Source of the DNA: JAVBRU01 sp031547595
GTDB lineage: Bacteria > Bacillota > Clostridia > Christensenellales > Aristaeellaceae
Reading direction: 5' to 3'
Length of the DNA stretch: 49,705 nucleotides
NCBI GenBank assembly: GCA_031547595.1
Contig: JAVBRU010000061.1
Location: 1-49,705 of the forward strand
Shown: piece after piece, positions 1-8,559 of the stretch
Layout of the letters: every line of letters begins with the position of its first letter
How positions within the stretch are numbered: position 1 is the stretch's first letter
Position numbers and translations under genes: made by a program
The notes under the pieces: generated by a model
What the model saw: the letters and a program-made list of their open reading frames with translations, nothing else
Databases searched by the model: none
Told to the model about the DNA's origin: nothing

Positions 1-1632
1 GAGGCCGGTCAGCGCCAGGGCGGAGAGGCGCTCGTCCTCACAGTGCACAGCCAGCGGCGTCCATAAGGGGCGCGGATCTGCCGCAGGCAACGCGTCGCTC
101 AGATAAAACAGCTCTGCCCCGGTGATGTGCGAAATGTGCCCGCTGCGCACAAAGGCGGGCGGCACATCCTGCCGGATCACCCGCGCCTCCACCTGCGCCA
201 GCTGCTTGCTGGTTAAATACTGCCCCTTCGCATGCAAAAAGTCCATATTGGTGCCGCGCAGATAGATTGCGCCATGGGCACGCAGCGCGCGGGTGAGCGC
301 CCGCAAAACGGAGAGCGGCAATTCGCCCACCAGCAGCGTATCTACACCCTGCGCCGCCAATGCGCCCGCGCAAATGCTGGCCAGCGCCGCGCCTTTTTCG
401 TCCCAGGCCAATGCCAGGCGCTTGCCGCCAATGGTCTGGGCAAAGGCCGCCGCCGCAATGCACGCCTGGGATGGCGTTTCGCAAACCAAGCCCTGCCCCG
501 TGAAATGCGTGTGCGTCACATCGCCAGTGGTCACGGCCTGTGTGACCACCGATTCCGCAGCCACGCGAAGGCGCGGCCACACCTTGACGCCGGGGTGCAG
601 CTGCGCCCGCGCGCCTACCACAGCGCCTTGCCCCAAGGCGCAATCGCCGCTGAGCACAGCTTCCTGGCGCACCACTGCGCCATCACACAGCACGCTATGC
701 GTCACCTGCGCGTGGTTTTGCACGGCGGCCCGCTGCCACAGGCAACTGTTTTCCACAATCGCGCCCGCGCCCGCCACCGCGCCTTTGCCGAGGATGGCGT
801 TGGTCAGCCGCGCGCCCGCGCCCACCGTCGCCCCCTTGCCAATAAAGCATGTGCCGGACATTGTGGCTGATGCGTCCACCTGCGCGGTGGCGTCCATGGG
901 CAACGCATGTGGCAGGTTCACCTCGCCACGAAGCAGCGCCAGTTGCGCCTCCAGATATGCTCCCTGATCGCCCACATCGCACCAATAACCCGTCGTCTCA
1001 TAGCCATACATGGGCAGCCCCGCTTGCAAAAGGGCAGGGAAAATGTCTTTGCCAAAGTCCGGCTCTCCATGGGCCGGGATATGCTCAAAAACCTCCGGCT
1101 CCAGGATATAGATGCCGGTGTTGACCAGATCGCTGAACACCCGGCTCCAGGTGGGCTTTTCGATAAAGCGCGTGATGCGCTGCTCGCGGTCCGTGAGTAC
1201 CACGCCGTAGGGCAGCGGCACATTGACACGCTTGAGCACCAGCGTGGCCAGCGCCTTCTTCTCGCGATGGAAGGCCAGTGCCCGGGTCAGATCGCAATCT
1301 GTCAGCCCGTCGCCCGACATCACGATAAACGTGCCCTTCAAATGATCCATCGCCAAACGCACGCTGCCGGCGGTGCCGCAGGGTATGTCCTCTACATAAT
1401 AACGCATTTTGACGCCATAAGCATCGCCCTTGCCAAACGCGGCGCGGATTTTGTGTGGCTGGTACCACAGCGTGGCGCCGATATCCGTAATGCCGTGCTC
1501 TTTCAGCAGCTTCAAGGTGTAGCCCATTACGGGCTCGTCCAGCAAGGGCACCAAGGGCTTGGGTAAGGTGAGGGTCATGGGACGCAGCCGGACGCCTTCG
1601 CCCCCTGCCATGATGATTGCTTGTACAGCCAA
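1..1632 (-). CDS. Sugar-phosphate nucleotidyltransferase with left-handed beta-helix and phosphomutase-like C-terminal region (partial)
   Basis: Makes a nucleotide sugar from a sugar-1-phosphate and an NTP, probably for cell-envelope glycans. The N-terminus carries the pyrophosphorylase signature (MAGGEGVRLRPMT, then LPKPLVPLLDEP), followed by ITDIG and a GYWCDVGD motif near residue 230. Hexapeptide-like repeats follow, then a region resembling the first alpha-D-phosphohexomutase domain. The usual TASHNP phosphoserine loop is absent there (RGTNMDF in its place), so mutase activity is doubtful. The start is a TTG at 1630-1632, 6 to 8 bases after a GGGGGAG ribosome site. The gene runs off the left edge after 544 codons. 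The layout resembles mannose-1-phosphate guanylyltransferase/phosphomutase fusions, but nucleotide and sugar specificity cannot be read from sequence. Confidence 0.82.
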   Translation of the reverse strand, partial: MAVQAIIMAGGEGVRLRPMTLTLPKPLVPLLDEPVMGYTLKLLKEHGITDIGATLWYQPHKIRAAFGKGDAYGVKMRYYVEDIPCGTAGSVRLAMDHLKGTFIVMSGDGLTDCDLTRALAFHREKKALATLVLKRVNVPLPYGVVLTDREQRITRFIEKPTWSRVFSDLVNTGIYILEPEVFEHIPAHGEPDFGKDIFPALLQAGLPMYGYETTGYWCDVGDQGAYLEAQLALLRGEVNLPHALPMDATAQVDASATMSGTCFIGKGATVGAGARLTNAILGKGAVAGAGAIVENSCLWQRAAVQNHAQVTHSVLCDGAVVRQEAVLSGDCALGQGAVVGARAQLHPGVKVWPRLRVAAESVVTQAVTTGDVTHTHFTGQGLVCETPSQACIAAAAFAQTIGGKRLALAWDEKGAALASICAGALAAQGVDTLLVGELPLSVLRALTRALRAHGAIYLRGTNMDFLHAKGQYLTSKQLAQVEARVIRQDVPPAFVRSGHISHITGAELFYLSDALPAADPRPLWTPLAVHCEDERLSALALTGL

Positions 1633-1789
1633 GGTTTTGCTCCCCCTATGTGTTTAATTACCCATAGTATGTGCACCTTGCCGGGAAATATGATGGCACA
1701 ACGCCGCAAAATAAATCAATTGCTTTTGTGTGTATATGGGCGCTGTATACGGGCATACTAGAGGCACAAGAGGGGAGGAGAGGGCTGTG

Positions 1790-2731
1790 ATGCGGACAAG
1801 GCTGCACAAAAGGCGCTCACTGAATGCGCAGCGCGTGGTGATCGCGGGCTTTTGCGTGATGTTTGTTATATTGGTGGCGGCGCTTGGCACCACTGCACAA
1901 AAGCCCCAGGCAACAGAAGCATTCCTGACCGCGCAGCGCGGCGAGTACAGGCTGGCGGCTGGCGCAGAGTTTCAAAAAGAGGTAGCCCTGGCCATACCTG
2001 TTATGATGAGCACCAAGCTGATGCTGGTCAGCCCCCAGCATCCTTTGCCGGAGAATGCCGCAGCGCCCAATGTGCGTCTGGCGCGCTCCATTGTGGGGCT
2101 GTACCTGCCCATCACGGACGATCTTTTGCTGGAGCGCGACGCCATCTACGCGCTGTGCGATTTGCAGACAGACCATCCCATCACCCAGGCCACCTTCTAC
2201 CACGGTGCAATATCACCCAAGGAGCAAACGGCGGAGCAGACCGAAGCCTTTGCCCGCTACAGCCTGGTGATGCCGGTGGCGGACGCACTGCGGGAAGCGC
2301 GTTTGGCAGTGCCGGACGCCAATTGCAGCGAGCATCAGACGGGCTATGCGCTGGATATCAAGCTGACGGGTATGCTGGAAATGGGCAGGGACGACCGGCT
2401 GATGCAAAGCTCCGAGGGCGTGTGGCTGTCGGAAAACCTGTGGCAATATGGGTTCGTCCGCCGCAGTGTCGCCTGCGAGGGCATCCACATCCGCTATGTG
2501 GGCAAGGTGCACGCCGCCGCTATCTATGCACTGGGCGTAGAATTGGAAGGCTACTTGCAGGTGCTGCACCAGCACGGCAGCCTCACACTGTATCGCGGGG
2601 ACGAGGTTGCGGCATACCTTTTGTGCGTGCCCACCAACCAGCTTGGCACAATCCGCGTGCCCACAAACGCGGACGTGGAAGTAACGCCGGACAACCTGGG
2701 ATATACCGTTGTCACCATCCTTCCCCTATGA
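1790..2731 (+). CDS. Membrane-anchored VanY-like D-alanyl-D-alanine carboxypeptidase (peptidase M15B)
   Basis: Predicted zinc D,D-carboxypeptidase that trims the terminal D-Ala of peptidoglycan stem peptides outside the cell. A basic N-terminus leads into one transmembrane helix (about residues 17-35), so the catalytic domain is extracellular. The M15 zinc motif SxHxxGxAxD is present as SEHQTGYALD (about residues 180-189). The second motif, usually EPWH before RYVG, reads EGIH before RYVG (His233), so the expected catalytic Glu and third zinc ligand are kept. I chose the ATG at 1790 because AGGGGAGGAG lies just upstream; an in-frame ATG at 1730 would add 20 residues without a ribosome site. 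The gene is monocistronic, between a divergent sugar-nucleotide gene and a promoter for the next gene. The family call comes from motifs only. Confidence 0.78.
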   Translation: MRTRLHKRRSLNAQRVVIAGFCVMFVILVAALGTTAQKPQATEAFLTAQRGEYRLAAGAEFQKEVALAIPVMMSTKLMLVSPQHPLPENAAAPNVRLARSIVGLYLPITDDLLLERDAIYALCDLQTDHPITQATFYHGAISPKEQTAEQTEAFARYSLVMPVADALREARLAVPDANCSEHQTGYALDIKLTGMLEMGRDDRLMQSSEGVWLSENLWQYGFVRRSVACEGIHIRYVGKVHAAAIYALGVELEGYLQVLHQHGSLTLYRGDEVAAYLLCVPTNQLGTIRVPTNADVEVTPDNLGYTVVTILPL

Positions 2732-2785
2732 GAAAAAACCAATTCTTTTTGCACGAAATACATATCAAACAGGGCAATTGAGCGC

Positions 2786-2814
2786 TTGTTTTTGCGATGT
2801 GCATCCTCTATAAT
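2786..2814 (+). promoter_or_regulatory. Sigma-A-type promoter for the GH2 gene
   Basis: TTGTTT at 2786-2791, a 17-base spacer and a perfect TATAAT at 2809-2814. The GH2 start codon follows 35 bases later, so the untranslated leader is short. Pattern reading only. Confidence 0.65.
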
Positions 2815-2849
2815 AAGGATATTACATATGCACTCAAGGAGGACGCACC

Positions 2850-5471
2850 ATGGCGACCATGCCACGCGGGGAGTACCCACGGCCGGATTTTGAGCGGAAG
2901 CTCTGGCATTGCCTGAACGGAACCTGGGATTTTGCATTGTTTGCGCAAGGGGAAGAAGAAAAAGAAACAGCATTTGCAGGGGATCGCGCGGCGTATACGG
3001 ACGCCATCACGGTTCCCTTTTCCTGGACGAGCCCGCTGTCGGGTGTCTCCAAGGATGTGGCGGGGGTGGGCTGGTATCGCCGCATGGCTACGTTTGACGC
3101 CAAGGGGGGCCGCGTGTTTTTGTGCTTTGGCGCGGTGGATTATTTGGCCGATGTGTACGTAAACGGCACGCATGTGCTGCACCATCAGGGCGGCTACACC
3201 ACCTTTGATGTGGATGTTTCGGGCGTGTGGCACGCGGTTGAGAACATCATCGAGGTGCGCGCCGAGGATTACCGCCACGATTGCCAGACGTTTGGCAAGC
3301 AGGGCTATGGCCAGATCCAGGGCATCTGGCAGCCTGTATGGCTGGAGGCACGCCCCCAAAGCTATATCCGGCATTTCCGCTTTGATACCCGCTGCAATGG
3401 CGATATCACGCTGACCGCCGATGTATTAGCGGCTGACGGCACGGTGCTCACCGCCTCTTTTGACGGGCAGAGTTCTAATGGCGCTGTGCAAAACAATCAG
3501 GTGTCGATGCACTTTACGCTGCAAAACCCGCAGCTATGGACGCCGGACACGCCGTACCTGTACGAGGGAACACTGACCTTGCAGGACGACGTGGTGTACA
3601 CCTACTTTGGTGTCCGGGAGTTTGGCTACCGGCATTTTGACGGGCGTCCCTACCCGTGGTTGACGCTCAACGGCAAGCCCATTTATCTCAACGGCACGCT
3701 GGATCAGGCATTCAATCCGGACGGGCACTTCACCTACCCCACCGATCAGGCCATGCGCGACGAAGCCTGGCGGCTCAAGCGACTAGGGCTGAACATGGTA
3801 CGCATCCACATCAAACCGGAAGAGCCACGCAAGCTTTACTGGATGGATAAGCTGGGCGTGCTGGTGATGGCAGACGTGCCAAACTTCTGGGGTCAGCCGA
3901 ATGAAACCGCAAGGGCGGCCTATGAGCACGAGTGGCCGGATATTCTCAAGCGCGATTGCAACCATCCGTCCATCTTTGCGTGGGTGATGTTCAACGAAAG
4001 CTGGGGGCTGTTCACCAAGGATGAGGGCTATACAAAGGCCACCCGCGAGTGGGTGCGCAGTGTGTATCAGCGTGCCAAGCTGCTGGAGCCCAGCCGCCTG
4101 ATTGAGGACAACTCCGCCTGCCATTACGACCATGTCGAAAGTGACCTGTGCACCTGGCATTTCTATTTTCACGGCTATCAGACGGTGCGCGACCATATCC
4201 GCGATGTGGTGCAAAACAGCTATCCCGGCTCCGCCTATCACTACCGGGGCAGCGAGGGCGCTGTGCAGACCGATATCCCGCTGATGAACAGCGAGTGCGG
4301 TATGGTGTGGGGCGTGGATGGCTCCGCCGGGGACAGCGACATCGCCTGGAACTATCACTATATGCTCAATGAGTACCGCCTGCACGAGAAGGTTTGCGGC
4401 TTCATTTTCACAGAGTTCCACGATGTGATCAACGAGTTTAACGGCTATTACCGCCTGGATAATACCGATAAGGACTTTGGCTATCAGGATTTCTGCCAAC
4501 ACATGAGCATCAAGGATCTGCACGCGGAAGATTTTGTGGCCACAGACTGTGCACCCTGCCAGATTGCGGACGCGGGCGCGGCAGTCTCTGTGCCCCTCAC
4601 GCTGTCCAGCTTTGGCGATGCGCACCACAAAGAGGGGCTGACGCTGCGCTATGAGCTGTGGCACGACGGCCTGCAGGGCCGCATCACCGATGCCACCGGC
4701 TGCATTGCCATCGCGCCCTTTGGCTATGGCGCAACGGTGCTCGATCCGCTCACGCTCACATTGCCCAATGAAAACGCCGTAGCCGTCCTCTCGCTGTATC
4801 TGTGTGCGAGCTCCGGCGCGGTGATATCCCGCAATTTCACCACCTTTGATGTGCGCGGCGCCTGGGGCCAGGGCATTGTGGAGCTGCCCGTAACAAGCGG
4901 CGTGCACAGCGGCTTCGTACCGGTATGGCAGGCCATGGACGGCGAAAAGCTGTGCATGGGCGGCAGCGGCGAAGTGAGCTACGGCATCCGGCTGAACAAG
5001 CAGGACATCGAAAACATCACGGTCTATGTGGAAGCTGGCAGCAAGCGCGTGTTTAAAAAAGACCTGCCCGAGGGCGCGGACAGCCCGGATAACCCCGATT
5101 ATATGCGCGGCTACCGCGTGGACCGCGGCGGATTCAAAAACTCCTACTGGATGACCGACGAAACCCGCTATCCCAGCACCATCGAAGTGCTGATTGATGG
5201 CGAATGCATCGACACCGTGCGCCTTACAAACGATGCCGCGGACGCGAGGGGCGTGCTCAGCTGGCTGCAGCAGGGCGAAAAGCGCACCTTGGACGAGGCA
5301 GGATCGTATGGCGAGCGGCTGCGCATTGCGCTTCCCAGCCGGTTGATCCCGGCCCTGGAGGCAAAGGGCGGCTTTACGCTCAGCTTCCGTGCCATTGATA
5401 ATGGCGGCTTGGCGCTGTATGGGCGTGGCAGCGGCCGGTACGCACACGGGCTGCTGGTGGAAGCGGAATAA
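2850..5471 (+). CDS. Glycoside hydrolase family 2 protein (beta-galactosidase/beta-glucuronidase type)
   Basis: 873-residue GH2 enzyme that should release a terminal beta-linked sugar with retention of configuration. The N-terminal sugar-binding beta-sandwich (about 1-170) includes the family-typical VYVNGTHV and HHQGGYTTF. An immunoglobulin-like domain follows, then a TIM barrel. The acid/base Glu is in FNESWG (Glu383) and the nucleophile in NSECG (Glu482). There is no signal peptide, so it acts in the cytoplasm on imported oligosaccharides. The ATG at 2850 follows AAGGAGG with ideal spacing. A further C-terminal beta-rich region of about 250 residues is unassigned. No transporter is adjacent; the nearest one is 5 kb downstream. 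Family and catalytic residues are clear, but the exact substrate is not. Confidence 0.9.
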   Translation: MATMPRGEYPRPDFERKLWHCLNGTWDFALFAQGEEEKETAFAGDRAAYTDAITVPFSWTSPLSGVSKDVAGVGWYRRMATFDAKGGRVFLCFGAVDYLADVYVNGTHVLHHQGGYTTFDVDVSGVWHAVENIIEVRAEDYRHDCQTFGKQGYGQIQGIWQPVWLEARPQSYIRHFRFDTRCNGDITLTADVLAADGTVLTASFDGQSSNGAVQNNQVSMHFTLQNPQLWTPDTPYLYEGTLTLQDDVVYTYFGVREFGYRHFDGRPYPWLTLNGKPIYLNGTLDQAFNPDGHFTYPTDQAMRDEAWRLKRLGLNMVRIHIKPEEPRKLYWMDKLGVLVMADVPNFWGQPNETARAAYEHEWPDILKRDCNHPSIFAWVMFNESWGLFTKDEGYTKATREWVRSVYQRAKLLEPSRLIEDNSACHYDHVESDLCTWHFYFHGYQTVRDHIRDVVQNSYPGSAYHYRGSEGAVQTDIPLMNSECGMVWGVDGSAGDSDIAWNYHYMLNEYRLHEKVCGFIFTEFHDVINEFNGYYRLDNTDKDFGYQDFCQHMSIKDLHAEDFVATDCAPCQIADAGAAVSVPLTLSSFGDAHHKEGLTLRYELWHDGLQGRITDATGCIAIAPFGYGATVLDPLTLTLPNENAVAVLSLYLCASSGAVISRNFTTFDVRGAWGQGIVELPVTSGVHSGFVPVWQAMDGEKLCMGGSGEVSYGIRLNKQDIENITVYVEAGSKRVFKKDLPEGADSPDNPDYMRGYRVDRGGFKNSYWMTDETRYPSTIEVLIDGECIDTVRLTNDAADARGVLSWLQQGEKRTLDEAGSYGERLRIALPSRLIPALEAKGGFTLSFRAIDNGGLALYGRGSGRYAHGLLVEAE

Positions 5472-5478
5472 TTAGAGC

Positions 5479-5523
5479 AAAAGAGGCATTTGACCTTGCA
5501 CCAGCAGGGTCAAATGCCTCTTT
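5479..5523. terminator. Bidirectional terminator between GH2 and gdhA
   Basis: Long inverted repeat: AAAGAGGCATTTGACC pairs with GGTCAAATGCCTCTTT around an 11-base loop. A T run follows on the plus strand, and the complementary A run upstream serves the minus strand. It sits between two converging genes. Confidence 0.85.
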
Positions 5524-5560
5524 GGGATAGAATTAATCAACCGGGATGAGCAACGCTCCA

Positions 5561-6898
5561 TTACACCGCGCCGTGCGCCAGCATCGTTTCCGCCACTTTG
5601 ACGAAGCCCGCAATGTTCGCGCCCACCACATAGTTGTTCGGCGCGTCATACTGCGCGGCCGCGCTGTCGATAGAGGCAAAGATGTTTTCCATGATGGTCT
5701 TGAGGCGGGCGTCCACTTCGTCAAACGTCCAGCTGAGGCGCAGGCTGTTCTGGCTCATTTCCAGGGCGCTGGTGGCTACGCCGCCCGCGTTGGCAGCCTT
5801 GCCGGGGGCAAAGAGCACGCCGTTTTGCTGCAGATAGAGGGTGGCCTCGTAGGTGGTGGGCATGTTCGCGCCCTCGGCCACGGCAAGGCAGCCGTTCTTC
5901 ACCAGCGCTTTCGCGCCGTTCTCGTCCATCTCGTTCTGGGTGGCGCAGGGCAGTGCCAACGTGCAGGGCACTGTCCAGATACCGGCGCAGCCCTCGGTGA
6001 AGATGCTGCCGGGCACACGCACGGCGTATTCTTTGATGCGGGCACGCTCTACTTCTTTGATCTGCTTGACCACGGCGAGGTCGATGCCCTTATCGTCCAC
6101 GATGTAGCCGTTGCTGTCGCTCATGGCGACGACGACAGCGCCCATCTCCGTGATCTTCTGCGCGGCGTAAATGGCCACATTGCCGCTGCCGGACACCACC
6201 ACGCGCTTGCCGGTGATGTCAATATGGTTCTTTTTGAGCATAGCCTGGGTGAGGTAGCACAGGCCAAAGCCGGTGGCCTCTTTGCGCGCGAGCGAGCCTC
6301 CGTAGGTGAGGCCCTTGCCGGTGAGCACGCCCTCGTACAGGCCGGTGATGCGCTTATACTGGCCGTACAGATAGCCGATTTCACGCGCACCCACACCGAT
6401 ATCGCCAGCGGGCACGTCGGTATCCTTGCCGATATATTTGAAAAGCTCGGTCATAAAGCTTTGGCAGAAGCGCATGATTTCGTTATCGCTCTTGCCCTTG
6501 GGGTCAAAATCGCTGCCGCCCTTGCCACCGCCAATGGGCAGGCCGGTGAGGCTGTTCTTGAGCGTCTGCTCAAAGCCCAGGAATTTGATGACGCTGAGGT
6601 TGACGCTGGGATGCAGGCGCAGGCCGCCCTTGTAGGGGCCAATGGCGTTGTTGAACTGCACGCGGTAGCCGCGGTTGACCTGCACCTTGCCCGCGTCGTC
6701 CACCCACGGAATGCGGAAAATGATGGCACGATCCGGCTCTGTAAAGCGCTCCAGCAGGCCCTTCGCCTCGTATTCGGGATGCTTATCAAACACGGGAGAC
6801 AATGCCTCCAGCACCTCGCGTGTTGCCTGCAAAAACTCTTTTTCATGCGCGTTACGCTGGGACAGCTCCTCAAACACCTTTGCTACGTAAGAATTCAT
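5561..6898 (-). CDS. gdhA: NADP-type glutamate dehydrogenase
   Basis: Interconverts 2-oxoglutarate plus ammonia and glutamate in the cytoplasm. About 445 residues, the usual size for the hexameric bacterial enzyme. The substrate-domain motifs PYKGGLR (about 88-94) and PIGGGKGGSDFDP (about 121-133, with the catalytic Lys near 126) are intact, as is a Rossmann motif VVSGSGNVA. I prefer the ATG at 6898 (MNSYVAKVFEEL). An ATG nine bases upstream directly abuts the AAGGAG site, whereas 6898 has normal spacing and the start typical of the family. The gene has its own promoter and a shared terminator, so it looks monocistronic. Coenzyme type is inferred from overall similarity to anaerobe GdhA proteins and was not tested. 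Confidence 0.95.
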   Translation of the reverse strand: MNSYVAKVFEELSQRNAHEKEFLQATREVLEALSPVFDKHPEYEAKGLLERFTEPDRAIIFRIPWVDDAGKVQVNRGYRVQFNNAIGPYKGGLRLHPSVNLSVIKFLGFEQTLKNSLTGLPIGGGKGGSDFDPKGKSDNEIMRFCQSFMTELFKYIGKDTDVPAGDIGVGAREIGYLYGQYKRITGLYEGVLTGKGLTYGGSLARKEATGFGLCYLTQAMLKKNHIDITGKRVVVSGSGNVAIYAAQKITEMGAVVVAMSDSNGYIVDDKGIDLAVVKQIKEVERARIKEYAVRVPGSIFTEGCAGIWTVPCTLALPCATQNEMDENGAKALVKNGCLAVAEGANMPTTYEATLYLQQNGVLFAPGKAANAGGVATSALEMSQNSLRLSWTFDEVDARLKTIMENIFASIDSAAAQYDAPNNYVVGANIAGFVKVAETMLAHGAV

Positions 6899-6939
6899 TC
6901 CACTCATCTCCTTGATCTAAAATACCGTGCTACCCTGAT

Positions 6940-6968
6940 ATTTTAATAGCAAAAAAAGTGAAATACAA
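6940..6968 (-). promoter_or_regulatory. Promoter of gdhA
   Basis: Read on the minus strand: TTGTAT (6968-6963), a 17-base spacer, then TAAAAT (6945-6940). It lies about 40 bases upstream of the gdhA start. Confidence 0.6.
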
Positions 6969-6992
6969 GGGCAGAATTGTACTTTTACGGTA

Positions 6993-8057
6993 TCATTCTT
7001 GGGCCTCACGCAGAATGGCCTGCATGCTTTCCCACTTGCTTTCCATATTTTCCACCAGCTTGAATTGCGTGCGGCAGCGGTCCAGGTTATGGCCGGGACG
7101 GTGGGTAGCAAAGTAGGTATCCCCTGCCAGATAATCGGCCAAAAACCGGACGCCGCATTCCAGCGTCATCATTTTTGCGCCCAGCGGCAGGGTATCAATT
7201 TCAGTTTTGGTGAGGCGCTGGCCGCAGGCCAGAAGAAAGCCCTTCACATATACCGCATATAAATCAAGGGACATTTCCACTTTGGACAAGTCTTGCTCAT
7301 CCTCAGCTGCAGTGGACGCGCCAAAGCGGATGGAATCGCCAAAATCGTTGGCGACCAGGCCGGGCATCACGGTGTCCAGATCGATCACACACAGCGGCGT
7401 GCGCGTGGCCTTGTCCAGCATCACATTGTTCAGCTTGGTGTCGTTGTGCGTCACGCGAAGGGGCAATTCACCGTTTTTGAGCATGGTCTGCATCATGGCA
7501 GCTTCCTCGCGGTGTACCATGGCAAAAGCGATCTCGCGCTGCACGTCCTTTGTGCGGCCGCAAATATCGGCGGCAATGGCCGCCTCCAGCGCGTCATAGC
7601 GCACAGGGGTGTCGTGGAAATGCGCAATGGTCTCGCCCAGCTTGGACGCATCACAGTCCGCCAGTTGATTTTGAAAGGTGCCAAACGCCACGGCGCTTTG
7701 GAAAAAATCCTCGGCGCTCTCCACACGGTCCAGGCACACACTGTCGGTGATAAAATCATACATGCGCCAATAAAACCCCTCGCCGTCTAGCAGATAAGTG
7801 TCGCCACCAAGCGTTGGGATGAGGGTGAGCACATGACGTGGATTCGCATCCTTTTTTTGCAGGTGCCCTGTCACATAGGCGATGTTGCGCATCAATTGGG
7901 GCACATCCTTGAACACGGTATGGTTGATCCGCTGCAGGATATACCAATGCCCGATGTCTGTAATCACAAGATACGTAACGTTAATATGCCCGTTGCCATA
8001 GCGCTGGCAGGACACAGGCGCGCCCTGCAGCTGGAAGCTGTATACCGCATTTTCCAT
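6993..8057 (-). CDS. Aminoglycoside-phosphotransferase-fold sugar kinase, NahK-like
   Basis: 354-residue ATP-dependent kinase of the APH/choline-kinase fold, most like N-acetylhexosamine 1-kinase (NahK). Visible hallmarks are YGNGHINVTY near residues 20-29 (glycine loop), ILQRINHTVFKD, the catalytic Brenner motif THNDTKLNN (about 203-211) and the metal-binding VIDLDTVMPG (about 224-233). NahK phosphorylates GlcNAc or GalNAc at C1 for salvage of mucin or milk-type sugars. The lacto-N-biose phosphorylase that usually accompanies it is not in this window. The start at 8057 has GGAGG eight bases upstream; an upstream in-frame ATG at 8081 lacks a ribosome site. The substrate could be another hexose or amino sugar. 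Confidence 0.8.
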   Translation of the reverse strand: MENAVYSFQLQGAPVSCQRYGNGHINVTYLVITDIGHWYILQRINHTVFKDVPQLMRNIAYVTGHLQKKDANPRHVLTLIPTLGGDTYLLDGEGFYWRMYDFITDSVCLDRVESAEDFFQSAVAFGTFQNQLADCDASKLGETIAHFHDTPVRYDALEAAIAADICGRTKDVQREIAFAMVHREEAAMMQTMLKNGELPLRVTHNDTKLNNVMLDKATRTPLCVIDLDTVMPGLVANDFGDSIRFGASTAAEDEQDLSKVEMSLDLYAVYVKGFLLACGQRLTKTEIDTLPLGAKMMTLECGVRFLADYLAGDTYFATHRPGHNLDRCRTQFKLVENMESKWESMQAILREAQE

Positions 8058-8139
8058 GGTGTATCCTCCAAAAAGTTTCACTTTCCCGCATAGGATACCA
8101 AGAAAACGCCGAAAAGTAAAGCAAATTCGCGCAGGATAC

Positions 8140-8541
8140 TCACTGACAGATCAGCTGCCAGCCGATGCCGAACTTGTCCTGCACCCAGGCAAAAGCCTTT
8201 GCGTAGGATTGGGGCAACAGCTCCATCAGCACAAAGCCGTCCACCTGCAGGGCGTTGTAGGCCACTTCCAACGCCTCGGGGGTGGGAAAGTGGATCATCA
8301 GCGTGATTTTGCCGCCATCGGGCACATCGGGCTGCATATCACTGAAGTTGACGGTGGAGCCGTGGATGGTCATCTGCGCAAAAGCCACGCGGTTTTTCAT
8401 TTCTTCGGGCAGGGGATATTGCGGGTCGGAGGGCATATCGCCAAGCAGCATCACATGTTTGTCCGTGCCGCCAAGCGCCGCCGCATAAAAGTCCATGGCT
8501 TCGCTGGCGCGCCCGTTGAGGTTGAGATAAGGCTCAATCAT
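8140..8541 (-). CDS. VOC-superfamily (PhnB/glyoxalase-like) protein
   Basis: Small cytoplasmic protein with the paired beta-alpha-beta-beta-beta fold of the vicinal-oxygen-chelate superfamily, of the PhnB-like type: it begins IEPYLNLNGRASEAMDFY and later reads GSTVNFSD and VQDKFGIGWQ. PhnB-like proteins are mostly of unknown function and many lack catalytic metal ligands, so no reaction is proposed. Two ATGs are possible. The one at 8547 lies only two bases after AAGGA; the one at 8541 has eight-base spacing and is preferred. It lies between two unrelated minus-strand genes. The family call is firm, the function open. Confidence 0.8.
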   Translation of the reverse strand: MIEPYLNLNGRASEAMDFYAAALGGTDKHVMLLGDMPSDPQYPLPEEMKNRVAFAQMTIHGSTVNFSDMQPDVPDGGKITLMIHFPTPEALEVAYNALQVDGFVLMELLPQSYAKAFAWVQDKFGIGWQLICQ

Positions 8542-8559
8542 TTTCATAGTCCTTCTTTC

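Noticed and set aside
5546..6946. Long open frame on the plus strand opposite gdhA
   Set aside because: It mirrors the codon pattern of the intact glutamate dehydrogenase, has no ribosome site and shows low-complexity His/Ala/Val composition typical of antisense frames in GC-rich DNA.
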